Below the pieces are notes generated by a model, which worked only from the letters and a program-made list of their open reading frames with translations, made no database searches and was not told the DNA's origin. The translations under genes were made by a program, and so were the position numbers. DNA of 64,000 bases, from positions 1-64,000 of the forward strand of contig NOWV01000141.1 in assembly GCA_003344405.1 (NCBI GenBank), in the 5' to 3' direction. The stretch comes from Trichoplax sp. H2 (lineage: Eukaryota > Placozoa > Uniplacotomia > Trichoplacea). Shown here piece by piece: positions 51,456 to 61,716 of the stretch. How positions within the stretch are numbered: position 1 is the first letter of the stretch; each line of letters starts with the position of its first letter.

Positions 51456-54177
51456 CTAAGCTATCAATACTTTAACCATGATCAATAGTAAATGATCTTG
51501 CGATAAATATCCTTGATTTATACGCGGATATGCTTCCATCAAGTGATTATTGGAAAACTGGCATGGTGGAAAGACATGAACAATACACTCTACATTATCA
51601 GCCATTTCCAACATAACAACACCGGCAGCATCCTTTTGTCGCAAATACATTACCAAATTGCGAAATTCACGACCAGTTAGATTGGCATCGTCTTCAGGCG
51701 ATATCTCATCTTTAGTAAATTCATTTCGATCCATGGCTAGAACGTAACAAAAGTTGGAAGGTCCAGCATTTTCAATTCTTTTATTCACCTCACCTAATTT
51801 TTCATTATCAAGACGTAAACGTTGTGTAATTCGAAATGGACTTTGAGGACTTGACCAATCGATGTTATCCATAATTGAATCAGCAAAGTCCATACTTCCT
51901 GATACAAAAAACAATCTAGTCATAAATTTACTACTTTTAAGTAAAAATGAAGTATCCCAATGTTTAAATTTCTCTTGTATAATGAAAGATGTTAATCCAT
52001 CGGGTGCAGTATGTCCTTCATATTCAATCGGTGATTCTTTATCGGCTGATGATGCACGCATTAAGGCGTTATTCTTATCATTGGAAGGTGAGCGCGGTTC
52101 ATGGATCCAATCTCTCTCTTCTCGGTTATCCCTTGTTTCATCATCGGCGTGAATTGATCCTTCTGGTGTATATTCTCTTCTTTCACGATGTCGATGTGGT
52201 TCATCGTAATTACTGTAAGACGATGACGAAGGCCTAGGAGAAGAAACCCATTCTGTGCTTTTACCTCCAGCGCTACCAGGTCTACGATCATGGCCAGAAT
52301 GAGGTGAATAGGGTTTCCTATTACTTCTTCTACCAGCATAATCTTGGCGCCTTTCTTCACTTCGACGACGAGGCACAGGGGGCTACAAAGTGGATAACAA
52401 TAAAACAAAAAAAAATATCTATCAAATCCAAAAATAGTCAATTGGTATGTCCAATTCTATTTGATGTTTTCATTTATGTCATCCATTATTCATTTACTGC
52501 AATAAATTGTAGTGTACGACAAGAAGCTATAGACTACAGTGGTATAATAAAAAAANNNNNNNNNNNNNNNNNNNNNNNNNNNNAAAAAAAAGAATGGAAA
52601 AAGATAAAAATACAGTACAACGCAATGCTATGTCATCATTACGATCATTACCAATGGAAAGATCTATTTTACATCTTAATTAGTATTGATCAGGGCAGAA
52701 AAAAAAAAGAAGCCATGACCATTAATGGTGTTATTGTTTAGCTTACATTATCTCGTTGATAGTAGTCATCACGATGGCTACTACTACTGCGATCGGTATA
52801 CGATCGTTGGTTGTAATAGTCGCCTTCTTCTCTTCGACTACTACGCGACTCGACGATATCATGATGGGAATCATTACCATCATCGTCATCATGGCGTTGC
52901 TGACGATCACGAAATGATGTAGCAGTAAAATATTGATGTTGTGTATCCACATATTCGACTTCGACATGGCGTCCAGTACGGCCGAAAGTATTATGAGTTA
53001 ATTCTTCAAATGCAGCTTTGGAAGCATCTACGGTAGCAAATTCCACTTCAGCATATTTATTATTCTTGTAATCATAATCGACTTCACGTAGCGCTCCAAA
53101 ACGATCGCATTCTTGCTCAATGATATTTCGATTGATCCATGTTCCTAAACCGCCAAGCCATAATCGCTTACTTGGATAAACTTTACCGTAGCCAATTTTA
53201 ATACGATTTCTACCCAAGACATTGCCATCCATTTCACTCTTGGCTTTATCGGCTTCACGAATTGTGGCTAACTTGATAAAAGCATAACCTACAAATTGGC
53301 CACGATGTCGCTTGACATCCATATCGATGATAGTATAACGGCCAAAAATACGGCGTAATTCGTAATTGCTAATGGATGTATCTAAGTTGCCGATAAATAA
53401 AGTTCGATTGGGGATATCTTCCAAGAATTCCATTTGCTGTTGTTGATTGTTATAGTAACCGCTACCAGAACGATTGGAAGTGATAGGGGTATTTCTGCGG
53501 CCACCTTGTTTCCAATCTTGGCGTCGGTGTGTATTACTGGATTGTGAGTAATCGTCTTCTACATCGATACGACTTGGATATTGCCTTCGATTATCACGAC
53601 CCCGATTGCTATAGAATTCGCTGGAATCATCGCTTCGAATATCGTCCATGTCATCTTGAGGATTACCTTGGTAATATTCAACATTGACAGGGCGATCAAA
53701 GACATAGATTGAATTTTGTTCGCAAAAACTTTTGGCTTCACGACATTGTGTATTATGCTTGAAATTGATTACACCATATCGACTTTTACCAAAACCCTGG
53801 ACATGAATGGATGGTTGGCCAAATTTTTTAAATTGATAATACAATTTATTTTCAATATCTTCATCGCTACGATCTCGAGGTAAATTGGTAATTTTCAATT
53901 TTAATCGTCCACTTGTATCGGTATCACGTCGATGGCGATCGGGATAACTTCGATGCGATGGAACTTCTACTACTTTACGCTTGATACGATCATCCATATT
54001 ATGGTAGCCACTGCTATGTTGAGAATGATGATAATTAGGCGATCTTGACGATTGTGGTTGAGATGGTCGGCCAGGAGAAGCCATTCGTTCACGTTTGCCA
54101 TACATTGCTGATTGACGATCATGCCTGAGATCGTGACGAAGATCACCGGAGAAATCTCTTCCTACCTTACGTTTCAT
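51456..54177 (-). CDS. RBM15: Spen-family RNA-binding protein, RBM15/RBM15B type (2 coding exons, ~785 aa)
   Basis: Nuclear Spen-family adaptor. In animals RBM15 recruits the m6A methyltransferase complex and other co-regulators to RNA (family knowledge). Exons: 54177-52747 and 52382-51456, joined in phase 0 (DN|PPVPRRRS) across an intron that contains a run of N. Three RRMs are visible: about 91-170 (LKITNLP, then YGVINF), 258-332 (TLFIGNL, then GYAFIKL) and 337-411 (RLWLGGLG, then YAEVEF). A long Arg/Ser/Tyr/Asp-rich linker follows. A C-terminal SPOC domain at about 615-785 contains ITQRLRLDNEKL, AGPSNF, LRNLVMYLRQKDAAGVV and HVFPPCQFS, and ends in LLIMVKVLIA. The length is nearer RBM15/15B (under 1000) than large SPEN. 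I chose the ATG at 54177; an in-frame ATG at 54219 would add 14 residues. It is convergent with RRP9. Confidence 0.94.
52556..52583. other. Assembly gap (28 N) in RBM15 intron
   Basis: Run of N flanked on both sides by A-rich sequence, within the single coding intron (52383-52746). Probably an unresolved homopolymer; it does not touch coding sequence. Confidence 0.98.
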
Positions 54178-54600
54178 GTTGAATTCCTTACGATACAAAC
54201 AACGATCAATTGCCTTCAAACCTACTACGATCGATGATGGGACAAGAAACTTTCAAAGTGCTACGTTTCTTTTCCTTTTTTTCTCCACCTCTATTACACA
54301 AATAGCGGCGAAATGCAATCCAAAAAAGAGTCGAAAAGAGATCCAGCCACGCTGCTGCTTCTTCAGTCAATTCCACTGGAATAAAGAGTGACGATGTGCC
54401 AATACAGTCTGCCCTTGTCCTCCACTTAGCCCATACATTTCTCTAATAGGAAAGCATCGGTTTGGGTTACAATACTCTTGACACTAGGCCATACTAGACT
54501 GGAAAAAGGGCAAGGCGATGACCTCTATTCTTCACCTGGGCCCTCAATCAAAATGGCGGCCACAATAGGATACAGTGCGCATGCCTGGATCTTAGTACTG
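54178..54600 (-). promoter_or_regulatory. RBM15 promoter region with YY1-like and NRF1-like sites
   Basis: AAAATGGCGGC at 54550-54560 matches the YY1 consensus core. TGCGCATGC at 54576-54584 matches an NRF1 half-plus-core site. Both lie about 370-410 bases upstream of the RBM15 start codon. Paired YY1/NRF1 sites are common in promoters of housekeeping genes. Motif matches only; no transcription start is shown. Confidence 0.45.
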
Positions 54601-57600
54601 TATGCGTGGTAGTATAGGACTGTAGAGAGCGATCGGACAATAGAGGAGAGAGTAGGGTATGAGGTAGTCGTGTGGAAAAGACTCTTTAGTACAGCAATCG
54701 ACGAGCGTACACTACATGCTATCATGGATCATCGCTTATGCCGGTTAGAAAGCAATGGTTGCTGGCTAACCCTTTGCTTTCCATGCCGTCATTGGCATAC
54801 AATCAGCAGCCATCGACAGTACGGTATAGGATAGAAAATGGGCCATTTTTATCTACAACACTGTACAGTAGAGACCCTTCAAATTCGACAACTGGACACT
54901 TGACATGGTCATCATCCACCGATGACTACATGTCAAGTCCTTGCTGGTCTACGACCTGCAAATAAAGTCATCAATTGATACAAGCCTCCAATCCACTGTT
55001 TATTCCATGCAAAGCGCCCATTACGTTGAAGCATGGACATGCCATAACTAGGGTATATACTACAATGAATGTCATGTCAATGGATTCTCTTCCTTTTCTT
55101 CATGCATACTGAAGTAGTGAAGGGAAATGGACCCATGCCGAAATGCTGCATGGGTCCATCAAAACGGCATAATTAATTAATCAATTCATCAATCGACTGC
55201 AAAGAGACTGGGGGATAGTCCAATATTCTGTCAGTCTGTCGATGAAAAAACAATGCATTAATTACAGTACTGTAATTCTTAGTCCTGTGTTTCCATCCCT
55301 TGACAATACAGTACAGTACACTATACTGTACTGTACGTTCAGTGCAAAGTTCAGTGCACAGTATAGTACTGAAATGCTGCATAGTCCATTAATTAAAACG
55401 GTATAAATCATTAATCAACTTCAAAGAGACTGTTCATGTTAAACACTGGGATAGTCCAATATTCTATCAATCTGTTGATTGATCATTATGAGTCCTGTGT
55501 TGACTTTACAGCCCTCGATTACAGTACTGAAATCAGTGTACTGTAATTAATCGACTGCAAGGAGACTGTGGGACAGTCCAATGTTCTGTCAGTCTGTCGA
55601 TGAAAAGAAAAAAAAATAAATAATATAATTAGTCCTGTGTTCACCTAATGCAGCCCTCGACTACCTACAGTAGGGCAGAGTACAGTACTGAAATACTGCA
55701 TGGTCCATTAAAACGGTATCATTCATTTAATCGACAGTTCAATGTTCATGCAAAACACTGTTGTGGGATAGTCCAATATTCTATTACTCTATCGATGAAA
55801 AAATAGTAATTAATTATTATGAGTCCTGTGTTCACTTTAATCGACTGCGAAGAGACTCTTCAACGTGTTCATGTATTACACACAACACACAGCTGTGCGA
55901 TAGTCCAATATTCTGTCAGTCCGTCGATGAAAAAATAATGAATTATTACTGTAGTCCTATGTTCAGTACTGTACAGTACAGTACAGTACAGCTCTCGACT
56001 ACTCCACTGTACTGTACTGTACAGTACTGTGTACTGAAATGCTGCATGGTTCATTAAAACAGTATACTGTACTGTACTGTACTGTACTGTAATTAAACGA
56101 CTACAAAGAGACGGTGGGATAGTCCAATGTTCTGTCAGTCTGTCGATGGAAAAAATAATTATTATGATCAGTCCTGTGTTCACTTTACAGCCCTCGACTA
56201 CATAGAGATAGTCCAATATTCTGTCAGTCTGTCCATGGAAAAAAAAATAAATATAATCAGTCCTGTGTTCACTTTACAGCCCTCGACTACATACTGTACT
56301 GTACAATAAACTGGCTTTCAATCTTCCCCTTAACCTAGCCTAACATGACTAAGATTGTAGAGTTCATAGTCCCTGTCATAGATTACTATTTTTTTGTAGT
56401 AGTCCATGTCCCTGTTCAGTGCTCATGGTGCAGCTTAATGCTGTGCTTACTTCCCTGTCGTTAGATACAAATTTTGACAGCGAATGCATTGAAAGGACCG
56501 CAACAATACAGTACTGTACAGTATATGATGTAATAACGAATTTTATCCATGATAAATGCAGGGATAACTCAAGGGGGAAAAAGTATCTATCTTTTCCCTC
56601 TGATAGAGAGTTAGTTAGAAATACTGTAAAGTCGAGTTAATCCATCATAGTCCGATGCTCTGTCAGTCTGTCGAGAAAAGCATTTGTTTTAGCTCCTCTA
56701 GCCTTTGCGATTCCAAGGAAATCCGCTGTTGTCGGGTGGATTGAATGCTTTTCAACTTGCAATTGGTTTTATTTACAGCTGAAAATAGCAGTCATTCATT
56801 ATAATATACTGTATATATATTACAGAAATACTAGTAGAATATCTCGCTCGTGACACTTCACGTACAGTGCGTATGCTGGAGTATTTAGTATGGACTACTA
56901 GAAATTGAAATTAGAAATTGAATAAATATTTTATAAAAAATTTCTAGTAGGCCATGACTTAATTTGGAACTCGACGTAAAACCCTGCTATAGACCAGTAT
57001 GACGACGTGATGAGTAATGTGTATGGTTAGACCGGCCCGTACATGTACGGCTGACTGATAGTTTGTATTAGAAACTTAAAAGTAATAAAATTGACTCAAT
57101 ACCGCAATAAAAAACATCGAGCGCCAATTGCTCAAGTCTGTCCTGATCTATCTGCGTCAATTTTAGCCAAGTTTAAAGTCTATTTCTTTAAAATTTAAAG
57201 ATATAGTTTAAGGCTGAATATCTTTCAACCATTTTGGTCTTATATATATATTTACAGTAAAGACGCGCATACTATCATCTTATCTGAAAGATATACGCGT
57301 AGAATTATTTTACATGACTAGACAAACACCCTCCCTGCCCACGATATTTCGCTAATTTGCCCTCAAGATACAGAGTACTACAGTACGATACCCATATGCA
57401 GTAGTTAGTCGTGTGTTGGCGTTGATCGATCTGATAAAAGAAAGTATTGGTCTTTCTATATTAGTCTATCGAGTCTGTAGTAATGAGTAATTCAAAAGTG
57501 TTTAATCGCTAAGCATGAATTTAGCAAATACTCGATGCCCACTTTATGAAAAGCTTTATTATAGCTGCTGTAATATTACAATACGTTTAAGGGTAATGTT

Positions 57601-58752
57601 ACAAGTTAAGATGATCATTAGTCGTTGTCTATGGACGATTAAAGTATTGTGAAATATTTATGCATGAAAATCATGCATTACGAAAATGATCACAACGTCA
57701 AATATGACAATATCACTGTCTGTCTTCATAGTCCCTACTTTCTTAGTCGGGATTGACAAAATCTGCCTACTATTCCAAGGCATTTTAAAATTGTTTCAAC
57801 AAGCAAAGACTGCAAATTGACTATTCTGCAATGTAACAAAAACAAAAAATTCTCATTGCCATAATTTCTACCAGAATAAAAACATAGAGTGAGTCCAAAG
57901 TTATATAAAAATATACCGAGTTGGAACAAAATAAATTTACAGCATCTGACAATGTAACAATTGACAAGCTTACAATAAACGAGCGGCATTTCCATACAGC
58001 AGTAGATGCAATCATGCACTAAAAGTCAATTTAAACTAGGGTAAGTAGTAGGTACAATACACCTATTATTTTATCGTCAGAATTTGCGTCTACTATGCTA
58101 CCCGGTAGCTAACGGCATTAACAACATATTGCTTGCTTTAACAAATACAATAGTTTCTGTAAAAATTCACTTTTGATGTTATACAATCGTCACATCGATT
58201 AATCATGAATAGTAATAAAATTGCTTAAAGCTCTAAAAAATTTGTACCGCTTGCCAGCTCTCGTTGGACATAGCAACTTACTTTACTGGGGCGCGGCGCT
58301 GCAATATCACTCTATCTATTACTAAGAAATATTCGCATATAGCTGCCATTGCTATTTTCTTTCTCGAACACTTGCTCTACACGCGCATAGTTATAAGTAT
58401 AATCGTTAATACTGTACACGGCTCGCTTTACATACGATTCTCGGTTAACTAGTAGCAACCCTTCCGTACTATGGCACATCTTATTATTATTTTTATACAA
58501 TATATATTATTTCTTGCAAATTCATAATAAACCATATACGACAGCAAAGTATTTTTCAACTTAACTGAGCTAACAATTCTAGTCAATATATATGTATATA
58601 TACTGTAGCATAGTATTTCATACCAAAACACGCAACCACTTTGTGCTAAATCAGCGTTTTAACTGGTACTAATATCAATCAATCACGTCTCAAAATTAAA
58701 ATTTTGATTCCATCATTTAAAAAATCAACCAGCACAGAGATCAGTTGTTTAC
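54601..58752. other. Long spacer between RBM15 and IFRD
   Basis: The 54.7-55.0 kb stretch is comparatively rich in G and C and has a 75-codon plus-strand frame (54738-54965) of Ser/Thr-rich composition without a family motif. 55.19-56.31 kb is a complex satellite, listed separately. From 56.3 to 58.7 kb I see no gene, RNA or mobile element. Two overlapping minus-strand frames at 57.7-58.0 kb look hydrophobic but have no recognisable family. Confidence 0.5.
55190..56310. repeat. Complex satellite with GATAGTCCAATATTCTGTC core and TACTGTAC palindromes
   Basis: At least seven units of uneven length (about 90-240 bases). Each contains a version of GATAGTCCAATATTCTGTC then AGTCTGTCGATG and an A-run (cores near 55213, 55451, 55573, 55768, 55900, 56118 and 56206; an outlier near 56645). 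The A-run is followed by AGTCCTGTGTTCACTTTACA and CCCTCGACTAC. Interspersed runs of overlapping TACTGTACAG palindromes (for example about 55303-55372, 55969-56036 and 56063-56092) can fold on themselves. Open frames within are products of the repeat, not genes. Confidence 0.85.
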
Positions 58753-61716
58753 TTAATAAACGTCTGCTCTTTTATCTCTATGTACACTTCTAGCTTTAGT
58801 TCTAGCTTTCGCTGCTAAACTGTTGTAATAATTCTGCATAATGAAATACGAACAATCAGTTTCATTAAAAACGTTCAAAATTTATTCAAAATAGAATTAA
58901 TCAATTGCAGTACACCTACCCTCTCTGAACGCGATCCTTTCTCCAATTTAAAATCTGCCGGCAACACCTTACCTAAGTCGAATACTTCCCGGATAAATTC
59001 ATTGCTCTATAATAGGGTTATCATTACAAGTTTGTTTTGTCATACCGCTGCGCAATATTTTTGTACTTCATATCAAAAATTAGGTCTAAAATTTAAAATG
59101 TAACTGAGCACTATTAATTACTTGCAAATGGGCATTTGTACCACCTCCCAAAATAGTTCGAATGTAATTGTATTGTACGCGCCTATTTGAGCACCGATAA
59201 CATTTAATTTTAAGCAATGTCAATCATCATAGTATTCCAAAGTATTCAGTTGTAAGTGCAAATTCTACAAAGGAAAATAATAATGTCTTGATAAAATCAC
59301 CTTGACCAGCAATCAATATCAAGAGTTTCCTGACCAAACTTTACACATTCTTCTAATTCTTGACCATCCTAAATTACAAGTTAATCTACTGTTTATTGCT
59401 GTAAGACATAAAATAGTGACGATTGTGCAACATTTACTATGCGAGTTGATAAATTTTATTAGGCACATTATTTACCCTTATATAATGCAAGACATCACGG
59501 ATGGCAGATCTCTGTTGAGCTCTATCCTTTTTTGCATGCCGCCTGTAAATCATAGCAACATGCTTCTTTTATATATGCTCATAGAATGTAGCCATCAGGA
59601 TGAAGCATGGTATAATAAATACTAACTTGCTCGAATCGGCAACTAATGCTTCCAGCATCGTACAAATTTCGTCGAAAGGATAAATATCGTCCTGTAAATT
59701 TATACTATACGTTTAGAAGGCATCAGCACAAGGATAGTAGAAGGGGCATGTACAAGATTTCATAAAAGAAATTTTAATGCATAAAGGTTACCGTATCGGC
59801 ATTTAAAACCTCGCAAACTAAGGCAATTGTTTCGCCAGCTGCGATCCTAACATCAACATTATTGTGGCCTAACGATTTCTTTAGCTTCGGTAATACTCTA
59901 TAAAACATAGCAGAAAAAAAAACAGATATTAACTAGCAGTGTAACATTAGCTCTAAAACTTTGTTAATTAAACAATTACTAAAGCGAACTCTAACTACAA
60001 TGAGGGAATAGAGTTGTAAGATCAGACATACTCATGGATGAGCTTATTTCTCGATGGGGTCTGTACAGCAGAAAGAAGAAGAGACCAAGCTGAAAGCGAT
60101 GCTGATATAATACCATCTAGTTTGCTGTCAGTAAAATAGAAAAAAGCTTCCAGAGTCTCCATAAGATCCATCGTATCCTATGAAAAAATTGATTTACAAA
60201 CATTAGTAATGCATAATCATTATTACGTAATTTCAATTTTATACACTTACTGGACTATCAGCGGCGACAAAGGTCAACAATCCCAAGGCTGTTATACACT
60301 ATGTGTAGTTGTAAATATAGTAATTAGTTACGCCTCATGAAGTAGTACAATTCTACGTGTTATCAGTAGCGCTAGGTAAACATCAAAGAGTATGAACTGT
60401 ATGAATTTATAGTATAATACTAACTGAAGCTCTACTTGAAGGATTCAGCGAAGTATCACGCAGACGAGCCATTAGCGTGGGTTTTAATTCTGAAAATAGC
60501 CGACTACTATCAGTGCCAAGTTGGATAAAGAGCAAACTCATTAGCTTTGTAGACAATTCCAGCTCTTTTTGTTGGCCTAGAAGCAGATTTTGCAGACAAA
60601 ATTTGACAATTAAAATTCTAAATATCAGGTAGCTAATCTAATTTCTGATAATTATAATTACTTAGTACGTGTACACTGCATTATTGATACATTACAATGA
60701 ATTTGGTATTACAACATAAACTTGAAAGTTACCTTTTTTCACATATTTTTCTGCGTGGGATGCCAGTGTTTCTTGCCTAGTAAAGGAACCGAACATTATC
60801 AGAGCTACATGCGTATTACGAGCGGGATTGCACTGGTATGAGTGGCAAACGTACCTTTTCTCCACAAATTCTGTCATGACGGATTTGGACAAAATTTTAT
60901 TAACGGCCTGTAAGGCAGTTGCCTTCATCCTGATGCGACAATAAATCAATTATCAATGATGATTACTGTAAGTTCAGAACTTAAAATCATCCCTTATATT
61001 AGTTGTTTCCTGGCTAACTGTATACAGTACACACGTACACATGTATAATAATATGCATACTGGCCGACTTTGCTTAAGTATAGAAATAGTTCGTCACCTT
61101 TTATCATACAGTTCTTCTATAGCATCCACTAATGCATTTTCAATTTCCACTTGTGCATTTTCAGTTTCACCTCCAGAAGCGGTCAATTCTGTGTTATACA
61201 TACATAGAGTCAATTGAAAAGAGATCAATACTCCAATATATAGTACAGAACGTCTATGTAAAGATGTAACAACGCACTCGAAACGATTATCAATGATACT
61301 ACTATAATTCGTCACAAAAATTAGTAATGATTGCGAAGTAAAAGTTGCAGAATTAAAAAATAATAACGCTAAGATAGAGTTTTCGGTCACTTTTAAAAAT
61401 CTATAGCTGTAAAGTCATGCTTGCAGGAATGTACATCGTATACTACAAAAAACAATACCGTAGTTTATTACAATACATAAGTGTTAGCACTGTACTATGT
61501 AGATAAAGTTCTGCAACTATTCTTCTCCAGAGAGTTGTAAATAGAGAATAGATAATATCATTTTACCATTGAGAAATACTTAATATAGAATCTGGGAAAT
61601 ACCTTCATCACTTTTACTGGTGAAAGAGCTGCATGTGCTCATATGTTCAACAGATTCATCGTTGTCGTCCTCATCATAGCAATCCTTATGATTGTTTGAG
61701 CGGTGATCTCGATCTC
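58753..61716 (-). CDS. IFRD: IFRD-family (interferon-related developmental regulator) protein, 14 exons found, 5' end missing
   Basis: Nuclear/cytoplasmic HEAT/armadillo-like protein of the IFRD1/IFRD2 (Tis7/SKMc15) family; animal members act as transcriptional co-regulators and, for IFRD2, bind idle ribosomes. Exons: 61716-61603, 61188-61098, 60929-60855, 60776-60733, 60576-60425, 60298-60251, 60177-60032, 59897-59792, 59691-59627, 59542-59476, 59368-59301, 59182-59122, 59006-58920, 58833-58753, all in phase, coding 400 residues. Family hallmarks are ITALGLLTFVAAD, an acidic/Ser N-terminal part, DVRIAAGETIALVCEV, QQRSAIRDVL, VKFGQETLDIDCW, and a C-terminus AKARTKARSVHRDKRADV as in vertebrate IFRD. 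The first exon begins with two bases of a split codon, so an upstream exon (about 30-50 residues by comparison with human) remains unidentified. The acceptor at 59183 (AAATAG) is supported by frame. Confidence 0.93.

Noticed and set aside
51862-52741. Several plus- and minus-strand frames overlapping the RBM15 gene
   Set aside because: They are other-frame shadows of the SPOC exon or read through the N gap; no independent motif.
54738-54965. 75-codon plus-strand open frame with Ser/Thr-rich composition
   Set aside because: No start context, splice sites or homology could be recognised; kept only as a note in the spacer entry.
55761-56309. Overlapping open frames on both strands with Tyr/Thr/Val/Gln-rich repeats
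   Set aside because: They are translations of the TACTGTAC-containing satellite.
57735-58019. Two overlapping hydrophobic minus-strand frames
   Set aside because: Different frames over the same bases, no family resemblance and no supporting splice pattern.
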